DNA of 52,060 nt from CAZYYO01 sp964650965 (GTDB lineage Bacteria > Bacillota > Clostridia > Lachnospirales > Lachnospiraceae), in assembly GCA_964650965.1 (NCBI GenBank), contig CAZYYO010000007.1, positions 1 through 52,060 on the forward strand, read 5' to 3'. A program made the translations under genes and the position numbers. The notes under the pieces are model-generated. The model was given only the letters and a program-made list of their open reading frames with translations, was not told the origin of the DNA and did no database searches. This document shows, in pieces, positions 16,143 through 24,825 of the stretch (positions are counted from its first letter, which is position 1; each line of letters begins with the position of its first letter).

Positions 16143-18521
16143 ATGGGAATTCGTATTGCATTAGCAGGAAATCCGAACTGTGGTAAGACCACATTATTTA
16201 ATTCCCTTACAGGTTCCAACCAGTTTGTTGGAAACTGGCCAGGAGTTACCGTAGAGAAAAAAGAAGGAAAATTAAAAACAGATAAGGAAATAACCATTAC
16301 CGATCTTCCAGGAATTTATTCCTTATCTCCCTATACCTTAGAAGAAGTAGTTGCTAGAAATTACTTAATCGATGAACATCCAGATGCTATTTTAAATATC
16401 ATTGACGGAACCAACCTGGAACGAAACTTATACTTAACAACACAGCTGGTAGAGATTGGAATTCCAGTTGTGATTGCCATTAACATGATGGATGTGGTGA
16501 AGAAAAACGGTGATGTAATTAAGACAGCAAAGCTGGCGGAAGAACTGGGCGTGGAGATTGTAGAGATTTCCGCATTAAAGGGAACCGGAGTTGAAAAAGC
16601 TGCTGCCAAAGCAGTGGAGGTTGCCAAAGCCGGTAAGAGCATTCGACCAAGACATCAGTTTACCGGAAGTGTAGAACATGCATTAGCTCATATTGAAGAA
16701 CTGGTGCTTCACGATAAGGACGAAAGCATTCAGAGATGGTTTGCCATTAAGCTGTTTGAGCGGGATGAGAAGATTGCAGAGAAGCTGAAGGTAAGCAAAG
16801 AAAATCTGGCTCATATTAATAAGGATATTGAGGCTTGCGAAGAAGAACTGGATGATGATGCGGAAAGTATCATTACCGGAGAGCGGTATAACTACATTGG
16901 TTCGATTATCAATGATTGCCTTAAGAGAAGCCAGAAGGAGAAACTTACCACTTCTGACAAGATTGACAGAGTGGTAACCAACCGTTTTCTGGCACTTCCA
17001 ATTTTCGCACTGATTATGTGGCTGGTATATTACGTATCAGTAACTACGGTGGGAACCTGGGGCACCGACTGGGCAAATGATGGTGTATTTGGAGATGGAT
17101 GGCATCTTTTCGCTATTGGAAGCAGTGCTTATAATGAAGCATCTGAGGAATATTCTGAGGCTTCTGCTATTGTAGATGGTTATGATGTATATGTAGAAGA
17201 AAATGGTGAACCGAAGGATTCCTTTACCTATGATGTAGAAGATGAAGAAACTCTGGAAGTAACTACAGAGACAGCAGATTTGGCAGAGCTAGAGGATGCT
17301 CAGGCAGTGCTTGACAGCTACGGGGAAGAACCGGATCCAGCTGCTTATGGAATCTGGGTACCTGGAATTCCGGTATTAGTAGAAAATGGATTAAATGCCA
17401 TTCATTGTGCTGACTGGTTGCAGGCATTGATTTTAGATGGAATTGTAGCCGGTGTTGGAGCAGTTCTTGGATTTGTTCCACAGATGATAGTACTGTTCTT
17501 ATTCCTGGCATTCTTAGAAGCCTGCGGATATATGGCACGTGTTGCATTTATTATGGATCGAATCTTCCGTAAATTTGGATTATCCGGTAAGTCCTTTATT
17601 CCAATGTTAATTGGAACCGGATGTGGCGTTCCTGGAATTATGGCATCTCGAACTATTGAAAATGACAGAGACCGTAAGATGACCATAATGACCACAACCT
17701 TTATCCCATGTGGAGCAAAGCTTCCATTTATTGCGATGATTGCAGGCTCTATCTTCGGCGGTTCTCCATGGATTGCACCAAGTGCATATTTCCTAGGAAT
17801 TGCAGCAATTATTATTTCAGGAATCATGTTGAAAAAGACCAAAATCTTCGCAGGAGATCCGGCACCATTTGTTATGGAGCTTCCGGCATATCACTGGCCT
17901 ACTATTGGAAATGTACTGCGTAGCATGTGGGAAAGAGCATGGAGCTTTATCAAGAAAGCTGGAACCATCATCTTGCTTGCAACCATTCTTGTATGGTTCA
18001 CTACATATTTTGGATTTGTGGATGGCAGCTTCCGTATGTTAGAGGACAGCGAAATTAGTCATAGTATCCTTGCTTTCCTTGGTAATCTTATTGCTTGGAT
18101 TTTCATCCCATTGGGATGGGGCAATTGGCAGGCAGCTGTTGCCAGCATCACAGGATTAATTGCCAAAGAAAATATCGTGGCAACCTTAGGTGTTCTCTAT
18201 GGAGGCAGCGGAGATGTATACGGTTCCATGATGCAGGCATTTACTCCAGTCAGTGGATATGCATTCCTTGCCTTCAACCTGTTATGTGCACCTTGCTTTG
18301 CAGCCATCGGTGCCATCAAGCGGGAAATGAACAACAAGAAATGGACCTGGTTCGCCATTGGATATCAGTGTGGATTCGCCTATATCGTAGCATTAATTAT
18401 AAACCAGATAGGAAATCTTATCCCAAACGGACAATTTGGAATCGGTACCGTATGTGCCATTCTTGTAGCCGTAGGCTTACTCTACATGCTCTTTAGAAAA
18501 GACAAATATAAAAACGCATAA
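16143..18521 (+). CDS. feoB: Ferrous iron transporter FeoB
   Basis: A 792-aa inner-membrane Fe(II) transporter. The N-terminal G domain has G1 GNPNCGKTT (residues 9-17), G3 DLPGIYSLSPYT and G4 NMMD (about 117). The GDI-like helical region reaches about residue 260. The membrane core has Gate motifs (LIGTGCGVPGIMASRTI, TFIPCGAKLPF) and the second half GTIILLATILVWF. Between helices 1 and 2 there is an external acidic insert at about residues 315-400, rich in Glu/Asp/Tyr. The start overlaps the operon context 3 bp after feoA. It is regulated through the upstream iron boxes. Confidence 0.97.
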   Translation: MGIRIALAGNPNCGKTTLFNSLTGSNQFVGNWPGVTVEKKEGKLKTDKEITITDLPGIYSLSPYTLEEVVARNYLIDEHPDAILNIIDGTNLERNLYLTTQLVEIGIPVVIAINMMDVVKKNGDVIKTAKLAEELGVEIVEISALKGTGVEKAAAKAVEVAKAGKSIRPRHQFTGSVEHALAHIEELVLHDKDESIQRWFAIKLFERDEKIAEKLKVSKENLAHINKDIEACEEELDDDAESIITGERYNYIGSIINDCLKRSQKEKLTTSDKIDRVVTNRFLALPIFALIMWLVYYVSVTTVGTWGTDWANDGVFGDGWHLFAIGSSAYNEASEEYSEASAIVDGYDVYVEENGEPKDSFTYDVEDEETLEVTTETADLAELEDAQAVLDSYGEEPDPAAYGIWVPGIPVLVENGLNAIHCADWLQALILDGIVAGVGAVLGFVPQMIVLFLFLAFLEACGYMARVAFIMDRIFRKFGLSGKSFIPMLIGTGCGVPGIMASRTIENDRDRKMTIMTTTFIPCGAKLPFIAMIAGSIFGGSPWIAPSAYFLGIAAIIISGIMLKKTKIFAGDPAPFVMELPAYHWPTIGNVLRSMWERAWSFIKKAGTIILLATILVWFTTYFGFVDGSFRMLEDSEISHSILAFLGNLIAWIFIPLGWGNWQAAVASITGLIAKENIVATLGVLYGGSGDVYGSMMQAFTPVSGYAFLAFNLLCAPCFAAIGAIKREMNNKKWTWFAIGYQCGFAYIVALIINQIGNLIPNGQFGIGTVCAILVAVGLLYMLFRKDKYKNA

Positions 18522-18531
18522 AACAAATGTA

Positions 18532-18556
18532 ACAGGCTTGCATAAAAGAAGCCTGT
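18532..18556 (+). terminator. Hairpin between feoB and its small partner
   Basis: ACAGGCTT pairs with AAGCCTGT. No T-run follows, so it is more likely an RNA-stability or attenuation hairpin that lowers the downstream gene relative to feoB. Confidence 0.4.
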
Positions 18557-18583
18557 ACAAACAAAAAACAGGAGGCATAAACT

Positions 18584-18724
18584 ATGGGAACAATCCTAGT
18601 ACTACTAATATTAGCAGCCATTGTAGGCAGTATCATCTATAGTCAGGTAAAAGATCATAAGGCAGGCAAGCACAGCTGTGGCGGAAATTGTTCCAAGTGT
18701 GGACACGCTGGCTCCTGTCACTAA
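18584..18724 (+). CDS. FeoB-associated Cys-rich membrane protein
   Basis: A 46-aa protein with one N-terminal transmembrane helix (about residues 3-20) and a Cys/His-rich tail (HSCGGNCSKCGHAGSCH). This is the usual layout of FeoB-associated small proteins at the end of Firmicute feo operons. The tail could bind ferrous iron or another soft metal near the transporter. An ACAGGAGGC site precedes the ATG. Confidence 0.88.
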   Translation: MGTILVLLILAAIVGSIIYSQVKDHKAGKHSCGGNCSKCGHAGSCH

Positions 18725-18738
18725 ATAACCAATTCCCA

Positions 18739-18785
18739 AATGTTTCAAAAAAATCGTATGCCAACGAGACTCCCGTTGAAACATT
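18739..18785. repeat. 10-bp inverted repeat after the feo operon
   Basis: AATGTTTCAA (18739-18748) and TTGAAACATT (18776-18785) are perfect arms. It lies directly before the terminator and may help end the transcript. Confidence 0.5.
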
Positions 18786-18796
18786 GTATTGAATAT

Positions 18797-18832
18797 GCAG
18801 CCCTGGTGTTTTTCGCCAGGGGCTGCTTTTTT
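18797..18832 (+). terminator. feo operon terminator
   Basis: GCAGCCCTGGTG pairs with CGCCAGGGGCTGC, with a TTTTTTG tail. This is a strong intrinsic terminator. Confidence 0.88.
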
Positions 18833-18916
18833 GTGGCCGTATTTATTCCCTTGATACGAACCGACAATTTCGAAAATGCAACTACTGGGACTGGAGTCTT
18901 GAGGAAAATGCCGCAG

Positions 18917-19148
18917 GGAGCTTGTAAGCCAGGGGGCTGAGCTATGCCGATATTCAGAAATAAGATGCTCTAAGTATTCCTGGTTACTTTGTCTGGTGGG
19001 GGACGCAAGCGACCTGCATTCGCCATCCATGGCTCAGGCAGGTCTTTCACAGACATCGTGTCTGTGAATTGCTGGGTTGTGGGCGGAATACTAAGAGCAT
19101 CTAATTTCTTGCTATAGGCATAGCTCAGCCCCCTGGCTTACAAGCTCC
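18917..19148. repeat. Large folded inverted-repeat element A2 (about 230 bp)
   Basis: The outer arms are perfect over 32 bp (18917-18948 with 19117-19148). A second paired block follows (18964-18980 with 19085-19101, one mismatch). Two inner hairpins complete it: GACCTGC...GCAGGTC (19011-19044) and TTCACAGACA-TCG-TGTCTGTGAA (19046-19068). The fold resembles a multi-branched RNA or a MITE. The 540-bp gap 18725-19264 holds only this element, the feo terminator and a possible TATAAT at 19213-19218. No convincing gene is present in the gap. Confidence 0.75.
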
Positions 19149-19264
19149 AAGTCCCCAGTTTACCTACAAACCCTACCAAGCCAACCTACCAATCCCACTC
19201 CATATATGTTAATATAATAATGAACGAATAAAAACACATCCCTCAAAGGAGTCCATATACATCC

Positions 19265-20329
19265 ATGAAAGAAAACATTCTATTTACCATAATAATGCCA
19301 ATTTACAACGTAGCCCAGTTCCTCCCCCAGGCTATCCAGGCTGTTTTAGACCAAACCTACCATAACTATGAAATCATCCTGGTAGATGACTGTGCAACTG
19401 ACAGCTCTCCCGAAATCTGTGACCAGTTTGCAGCAGCCAATGCGTGCATTACCTGTATCCATTTTCCTAAGAACCAGGGAGTAAGTGCAGCAAGAAATGC
19501 AGGCAAGGATGCAGCTAAGGGAGATTATATCCTGTTTCTTGACCCGGATGATATTTATGAACCCACCCTGTTAGAGAAGGTTGCAGAAAGCCTTCAGCAG
19601 AAACGGGTAGATGTGGTAGTCTATAGTCTTACTGAGGATTATTACACGGCCGCAGGCAGAATAGATTATTCCGTAGAGCATTACCTGCCTACCATGACCT
19701 TAGAGGATCAACAGAGTATCCACCAGATGGTGTTAGAGCTGGAGAAAGAGACCATGTATGGATATCCATGGAACAAGGCCTACAGTGCCCAATATCTGTA
19801 TGAATCCGGTGCGCAGTTTGAGAAAATACACCATATTGAAGATATTCTCTTTAACATCGCCTTCTTCCAGAATATTACCAGCATGACCATATTGGAAGAC
19901 CGATTGTATCATTATCGAAATCAGGGACAAGCCAGACTCACCAGCCGCTATTTCCCGGAATATTTTGACCTACAGAAACAGCGGATACAGGCCTTTATTC
20001 AGCAGCAGGACAGCTGGGGAACCTGTACCGACCGAGTATTATATATTATGGCAGCAGTATATTTTCGTTCCTATCTGTCCTTTATTCAGCGGGAACTGGA
20101 CCATGGCAGAAAGCGGCAGGAAGTCATTGCTATGGCTATGGCAGAGCAGAGTAGTGATTTGTTTCAGCAGATGCGGGATTACATTTCCCAGGAGGGTCGT
20201 ATGAACAAACTGGTGTATTGTCCGTTGGCAGAGGGAAATGTTAAGCCCGCTGTGAGAGTATCATCCATTATTACCTGGGTACGCAAGTGGATGCCTGGTT
20301 TATATGCCCGTTTGAAGCAGAAACGATAG
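19265..20329 (+). CDS. Glycosyltransferase family 2 protein
   Basis: A 354-aa GT-A glycosyltransferase with the N-terminal FTIIMPIYNVAQFLPQAI pattern, the EIILVDDCATDSS nucleotide-binding region (about residues 35-48) and the metal-binding FLDPDDI (about 95). The remaining C-terminal region is helical and of the EpsJ/CpsJ type. It probably adds one sugar to a surface polysaccharide. It starts after a CAAAGGAGT site. The first ~60 codons use many C-ending codons and then revert to the normal style, matching a C-rich stretch that begins at the neighbouring repeat. The donor sugar is unknown. Confidence 0.87.
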   Translation: MKENILFTIIMPIYNVAQFLPQAIQAVLDQTYHNYEIILVDDCATDSSPEICDQFAAANACITCIHFPKNQGVSAARNAGKDAAKGDYILFLDPDDIYEPTLLEKVAESLQQKRVDVVVYSLTEDYYTAAGRIDYSVEHYLPTMTLEDQQSIHQMVLELEKETMYGYPWNKAYSAQYLYESGAQFEKIHHIEDILFNIAFFQNITSMTILEDRLYHYRNQGQARLTSRYFPEYFDLQKQRIQAFIQQQDSWGTCTDRVLYIMAAVYFRSYLSFIQRELDHGRKRQEVIAMAMAEQSSDLFQQMRDYISQEGRMNKLVYCPLAEGNVKPAVRVSSIITWVRKWMPGLYARLKQKR

Positions 20330-20352
20330 GTAGTCAAATTGGTATCAAACCT

Positions 20353-20380
20353 TTGATTTTTTAAGGGAATGTGCTATACT
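20353..20380 (+). promoter_or_regulatory. Possible promoter of the 44-aa membrane protein gene
   Basis: TTGATT (20353-20358) and TATACT (20375-20380) are spaced 16 bp, in the 123-bp gap after the GT2 gene. Confidence 0.5.
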
Positions 20381-20452
20381 TTTAACAAATCAATTCATTT
20401 ATCCAGCCTGGTGACAGAGCAGGGAAAAGTTCAATGAAAGAGGGATTGTAAA

Positions 20453-20587
20453 ATGACAGAGACAGGATTTCTTATTTTCTTCGGATTATTAATATTATTT
20501 GTAGTAATTGTAGCTGTGGTAGTTGTAGTAAGTGCAGTGGCTGGAGCCAGTGCCGCAGTGGTAGAAGACGACCAGGAAGAAGAATAA
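20453..20587 (+). CDS. 44-aa single-pass membrane miniprotein
   Basis: Not recognised. The product has a short N-terminus, a continuous hydrophobic run of Leu/Ile/Phe then Val (about residues 6-35) and a strongly acidic tail ending EDDQEEE. It has a good AGAGGG ribosome site and a plausible promoter of its own. The coding pattern is therefore credible despite its size. It lies between the GT2 gene and the DUF4422 operon, so a role at the membrane in glycan assembly is possible but unproven. Confidence 0.6.
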   Translation: MTETGFLIFFGLLILFVVIVAVVVVVSAVAGASAAVVEDDQEEE

Positions 20588-20721
20588 AGAGAAGTAGAAC
20601 GAAAATATAGAAGGATGAGAAACCAATTTTTTTATTTATCAAAGCAGGAGGGAAGAAGCACATTCTTTGATGCGGGTTGAATAAGAAGGTTGGTTTTTTG
20701 CATATAGAAAAGAGGATATAT

Positions 20722-21561
20722 TTGGATATTAAAATCATTGTTGCAGCACATAAACCATATCCTATGCCAGAAGACACCATGTATCTTCCCTTGCATGTAG
20801 GAGCTGAAGGCAAGGAGTCTATCGGATTTGTTGGGGATAACACAGGGGACAATATGTCCAATAAGAATGGGTCCTATTGCGAACTGACCGGACTATATTG
20901 GGCATGGCGTAATCTGGATTGCCAGTATCTGGGTATGGCACACTACAGAAGACATTTCGCAGGCAGTCCATCCCGTTCACACAACACGACTAGCCAGCCA
21001 ACGGACAAATTACGGAATGTACCAGATACAGTGTATGAGAACCTGGGGAAAGTTCTGACAAGAGAAGAAGCACAGCAGCTTCTGACCCAGGCGGATATTC
21101 TGGTGCCTAAGAAAAGAAACTATTATATCGAGACCCTGTATTCCCACTATGCCCATACCCATGACGCATCTCATTTGGATATGACAGCACATATTATTAA
21201 GAAGCTATGTCCAAGCTACAGTGACAGCTTTCAGCAGGTGATTCATAGTCGCGGTGGATATATGTTTAATATGTTTGTTATGAGCAAAACAGATGTGGAT
21301 GAATACTGCAGCTGGCTGTTTCCGATTCTTACAGAGCTAGAGAAGCAGGTAGATACTTCCAATCTGTCCGCCTTTCAGGGGCGATTGTATGGAAGGGTCA
21401 GTGAAATCCTCTTTAATGTGTGGCTGCGGGAGAAAAGAAAGACCGGAAGCCGCATCAAAGAAGTACCCTGTATTCATATGGAACCTGTAAATTGGTGGGT
21501 GAAGGGCACGGCTTTTCTAAAGGCGAAATTTACCGGTAAAAAGTACGAAGGGAGTTTCTAA
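20722..21561 (+). CDS. DUF4422 glycosyltransferase-like protein
   Basis: About 279 aa. The DUF4422 core is clear: IKIIVAAHKPYPMPEDTMYLPLHVGA at the N-terminus, then GSYCELTGLYWAWRNL and YLGMAHYRRHF (about residues 50-82), and a later GGYMFNMFVM segment. Members occur in capsule and exopolysaccharide clusters and are believed to be glycosyltransferases, often galactosyl-type. TTG at 20722 is chosen because it directly follows an AGAGG site and starts the conserved domain; TTG 20677 is also in frame. It heads a tight run of six genes to 27544. Confidence 0.85.
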   Translation: MDIKIIVAAHKPYPMPEDTMYLPLHVGAEGKESIGFVGDNTGDNMSNKNGSYCELTGLYWAWRNLDCQYLGMAHYRRHFAGSPSRSHNTTSQPTDKLRNVPDTVYENLGKVLTREEAQQLLTQADILVPKKRNYYIETLYSHYAHTHDASHLDMTAHIIKKLCPSYSDSFQQVIHSRGGYMFNMFVMSKTDVDEYCSWLFPILTELEKQVDTSNLSAFQGRLYGRVSEILFNVWLREKRKTGSRIKEVPCIHMEPVNWWVKGTAFLKAKFTGKKYEGSF

Positions 21562-22440
21562 ATGATAGTATCTGTGATTACTCCTTATTACGAGGGAAAA
21601 AAATATTTACAACAATATATACAAATGATGGAGGCAAATCTGGCCAGCTTAGCACCAGGAGATTCCTTGGAGATTATTCTGGTAAATGACAGTCCTTGGG
21701 AAGAAATACAGCTTTCTAAGGTGAAGGATGCATCCTGCTATCATATATTTGTAAATGAGAAAAATGCAGGAATTCATCAGTCTCGCATTAACGGACTTCA
21801 TGCAGCCAGAGGGGAATTTGTAATGTTCCTGGATCAGGATGATGTGCTGATTGAAAATGCAGTGGAAGAGTTTATCAAGCAGGTGGATTTATCAGAGGAT
21901 GTAATTGTATGCAATGCGATTTTAGAAAATGCCACAGGCAGCAATCTCTGGTATCGCAGTGCATATCATAAATCATTAGTGGGAGACTTTTCAACATATC
22001 TAAAGGTGGGAACCCAGATTATCTCCCCAGGACAATGCTTTATTAGAAAAAGTGCCATTCCTCATTTCTGGCAGAAGAAGATATGCAGTAAAAATGGAGC
22101 GGATGATTATTTCCTATGGCTATTGCTGTTAAATGAGGGAAAGAAATTTATCTTCTTGGACCAGCCGCTGTATACCCATAAATACACGGCACAGAACCTG
22201 TCTCAGGATACAAAGGTTACGGATGATTCTACCTATGAATTTATGAATTTTTTACGCGAAAATGAACATTTCCCAGATAAATATGTAGATATTCTGGGAC
22301 GGATGATTTCCTATAAAGATCAGTTTAGAAATGGGACGAAAAAGGATAAAATCAAGGCTTCTTTACAAAATCTGGACTTGCTGATTCCCAATATTATCTT
22401 TAAGCTTCGTTCTAAGACACCCTATGGATTTAATCGATAA
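21562..22440 (+). CDS. Glycosyltransferase family 2 protein
   Basis: A 292-aa GT-A enzyme with VSVITPYYEGKKYLQQYI, the EIILVNDSPW nucleotide-binding acidic residue (about 45-50) and the metal motif FLDQDDV (about 92-98). It begins directly after the DUF4422 stop codon, so translation is probably coupled. It should add a sugar to the same surface glycan. Donor and linkage are not visible. Confidence 0.87.
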   Translation: MIVSVITPYYEGKKYLQQYIQMMEANLASLAPGDSLEIILVNDSPWEEIQLSKVKDASCYHIFVNEKNAGIHQSRINGLHAARGEFVMFLDQDDVLIENAVEEFIKQVDLSEDVIVCNAILENATGSNLWYRSAYHKSLVGDFSTYLKVGTQIISPGQCFIRKSAIPHFWQKKICSKNGADDYFLWLLLLNEGKKFIFLDQPLYTHKYTAQNLSQDTKVTDDSTYEFMNFLRENEHFPDKYVDILGRMISYKDQFRNGTKKDKIKASLQNLDLLIPNIIFKLRSKTPYGFNR

Positions 22441-22465
22441 TGAAAAGAGAATGAGGAATAATAAC

Positions 22466-23398
22466 ATGGCTAAGATTGCAATCTTGCTTGCAACGTATAA
22501 TGGAGAAAAGTATATCAAGGAACAGTTAGATTCCCTAAAGCGTCAGACCTGTCAGGATTTTGTCTGCTATCTTCAGGATGATGGCTCTACAGACAAAACA
22601 GTAGAGGCGATTCACCAGTGGATGGATGCAAATGTGGAGGGTATGCAGTACCAGCTTTTAGACGGACCGTCCTGTGGTGGTGCCAAGGAAAATTTTCTGT
22701 GGATGCTGACACAGGTGGATGCTGAGTATTATATGTTCTGCGATCAGGATGATGTGTGGCTGCCTAATAAAATTGAGAAATCCCTTGCTGCGTTAACACA
22801 AGGTGACAGACTGTGTGTGTTCACCGATATGTGTGTGGTGGATGAGAATCTGAAGGTGACAGATACCTCCTTCATTCGTCATATTGGAAGAAGCCCCCAG
22901 CGGATTGGATATGCTCAGATTATTATGGATAATCCGGCTGCAGGCTGTACCATGATGTTCACCCGACAGCTGCGGAATCTGGCAATGCAGCTGCCGGATA
23001 GTAAACAGATTCAAATGCATGATGTGTGGGTTCTCTCCCTTGCAGCAGCCATGGGAGAAGACAGGGTGGCAGCCATAGATGAGCCGCTGGTATGCTATCG
23101 CCAGCATGGTAACAACGAAATGGGAGCTCAGACAGAGTCCAGGATGGAGAAGCTTGGGCGAAACATCCGGGATTTTTGTAACGGAACCATAGCCCAGGAG
23201 AAGAAACAGTTTCTTCAGATATCCAGAGACCTGGCAGGGCAGTTGGCGATGATAGAAGAAATTCCGAAAGAAACAAGAGAGATTTTACAGAAATTTTCTC
23301 GCATTGGAACTAAGAATAAATTACAACGTATCCTGTTCTACCGTGCCTATGATTTCACAAGGCTGTCGGGCAATGCGTGGATGCTGCTGTGGGTATAA
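22466..23398 (+). CDS. Glycosyltransferase family 2, possible rhamnosyltransferase
   Basis: A 310-aa GT-A enzyme: AILLATYNGEKYIKEQLDSLKRQT, LQDDGSTDKT, then the CDQDDVWLPNKI metal motif near residue 90 and a C-terminal CYRQHGNNEMGA block. The last two motifs are typical of GT2 proteins annotated as alpha-rhamnosyltransferases in streptococcal and clostridial wall glycans. That suggests, but does not prove, rhamnose transfer. ATG 22466 follows a GAGGA site. The gene ends 24 bp before the GH43 gene on the same strand. Confidence 0.85.
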   Translation: MAKIAILLATYNGEKYIKEQLDSLKRQTCQDFVCYLQDDGSTDKTVEAIHQWMDANVEGMQYQLLDGPSCGGAKENFLWMLTQVDAEYYMFCDQDDVWLPNKIEKSLAALTQGDRLCVFTDMCVVDENLKVTDTSFIRHIGRSPQRIGYAQIIMDNPAAGCTMMFTRQLRNLAMQLPDSKQIQMHDVWVLSLAAAMGEDRVAAIDEPLVCYRQHGNNEMGAQTESRMEKLGRNIRDFCNGTIAQEKKQFLQISRDLAGQLAMIEEIPKETREILQKFSRIGTKNKLQRILFYRAYDFTRLSGNAWMLLWV

Positions 23399-23422
23399 TA
23401 GAATCGAGAGGATAAGGATATT

Positions 23423-24814
23423 ATGGATAAATGGATCAATCAGCACAACCCAATTCTTCCTGTGAAGTATCATTTCCCGGACTGTGAGGCACATGTGATG
23501 CCAGATGGGGAGTTATATATCTATGGAAGCTTTGACGACGGACAATCTGTGTATTGCAGCAATCGTTATTATGTGATACATACACCAGACCTTAAGGAAT
23601 GGGATATTTCTCCGATCAGCCTTAGCAGCGATGGTATCTCATGGATGAATGATCCAAATGCTGAGAAATATCCGGGAGCACCGGACTTTAATCATCCCAG
23701 CCCATTTATGAAGGTCGTGATGAAAAACGCCGTGAAGAAAATAGTGAAGGATAAAATAGCCTCCCTTTTGGGCAGGGCGGATAAAACCCAGAAAGAACAA
23801 CCCAATGTGCCACTGCTTTTTGCCCCAGATGCTATCCATAAGGATGGAAAATATTATCTGTATTTTTGCGGAGAAGATGGTTCAGAAGGGGTGGCAGTAG
23901 CTGAGAATCCTATGGGCCCATTTACCAATCCCATTCGGATACCGGTGGGTGGCATTGACCCGGCAATCTTCGTAGATGATGATGGAAGAGCGTATTATTA
24001 CTGGTCCCAGATTGAATCTTTGGCGGGAGAACTGGAAGGAGATATGGTCCATTTGAAGGAAGACAGTATCTGCAAGGGACTGGTTACCGAGGCAGAGCAT
24101 TATTTCCATGAAGGCTCCTCTATGCGAAAAATTGGTGATACCTACTATTATGTATATGCAGACATGGAGCGGGGCAAGCCTACGGCATTGGGATATGCTA
24201 CATCCAAATCTCCCCTGGGACCATTTACCTATCAGGGGATTATTATTGATAATGCAGATTGTGACCCTGCCAGCTGGAACAATCATGGCTCTATTGAATG
24301 TGTTCAGGGACAGTGGTATATCTTCTATCACAGAAGCACCAGAAATACAGAGAGCTATCGTAGATTGTGTATGGAACCAATTACCATTTTGCCGGATGGT
24401 ACCATTCCGGAGGTGAAGATGACCAGTCAGGGAATCGGACAGCCATTTGCACCTGGAGAGAAGCTGATGGCCTATATGGCCTGCGGTCTTAAGGGCAAAC
24501 TGTATATTGACGAAGATGAAACCTATGAAGAGGTTCTTACCAATATGAAGCATCATGACGAAGCAGTATTTCGTTATGTAGAGAGTGACACAAGCTGGAG
24601 CCAGGTTCAGGTTATGTGCAGCGGTACAGGTCGCATCCATATCTACATGAAGAAGGAAGCGGATGCTGTAAGAACTCTGGTGGGCACCGTAAATGTAGAT
24701 GGAAGCAGCACAAGCTATACAGCAGATATTACAGGAGAGCCGGGACGGAGTGAATTAACACTGGAATTTGTTAAGCCACGTCATATGAGATTGGCATCTA
24801 TTGTTCTAAAATAG
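23423..24814 (+). CDS. Glycoside hydrolase family 43 protein
   Basis: A 463-aa five-bladed propeller hydrolase, with no signal peptide. The likely catalytic residues are the base Asp in HVMPDGELYIYGSFD (about residue 31), the modulating Asp in IDPAIFVDDDGR, and the acid Glu in HEGSSMRKIGDTYYYVY. A C-terminal beta-rich region (about 330-460) looks like a carbohydrate-binding or accessory domain. GH43 enzymes release L-arabinose or D-xylose. It lies 24 bp after a glycosyltransferase gene and 11 bp before an esterase gene, which is unusual. It is a distant paralogue of the enzymes at 31627 and 49426. Confidence 0.88.
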   Translation: MDKWINQHNPILPVKYHFPDCEAHVMPDGELYIYGSFDDGQSVYCSNRYYVIHTPDLKEWDISPISLSSDGISWMNDPNAEKYPGAPDFNHPSPFMKVVMKNAVKKIVKDKIASLLGRADKTQKEQPNVPLLFAPDAIHKDGKYYLYFCGEDGSEGVAVAENPMGPFTNPIRIPVGGIDPAIFVDDDGRAYYYWSQIESLAGELEGDMVHLKEDSICKGLVTEAEHYFHEGSSMRKIGDTYYYVYADMERGKPTALGYATSKSPLGPFTYQGIIIDNADCDPASWNNHGSIECVQGQWYIFYHRSTRNTESYRRLCMEPITILPDGTIPEVKMTSQGIGQPFAPGEKLMAYMACGLKGKLYIDEDETYEEVLTNMKHHDEAVFRYVESDTSWSQVQVMCSGTGRIHIYMKKEADAVRTLVGTVNVDGSSTSYTADITGEPGRSELTLEFVKPRHMRLASIVLK

Positions 24815-24825
24815 GGGGCGTACAA

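Noticed and set aside
18740..18940. Open frame of about 66 codons after the feo operon.
   Set aside because: It crosses a strong terminator and enters the inverted-repeat element; the composition is not protein-like.
23882..24640. A long open frame (about 250 codons) antisense to the GH43 gene.
   Set aside because: It is a shadow of a well-supported gene, with no ribosome site or recognisable domain; similar antisense frames over feoB, the esterase and others were dropped for the same reason.
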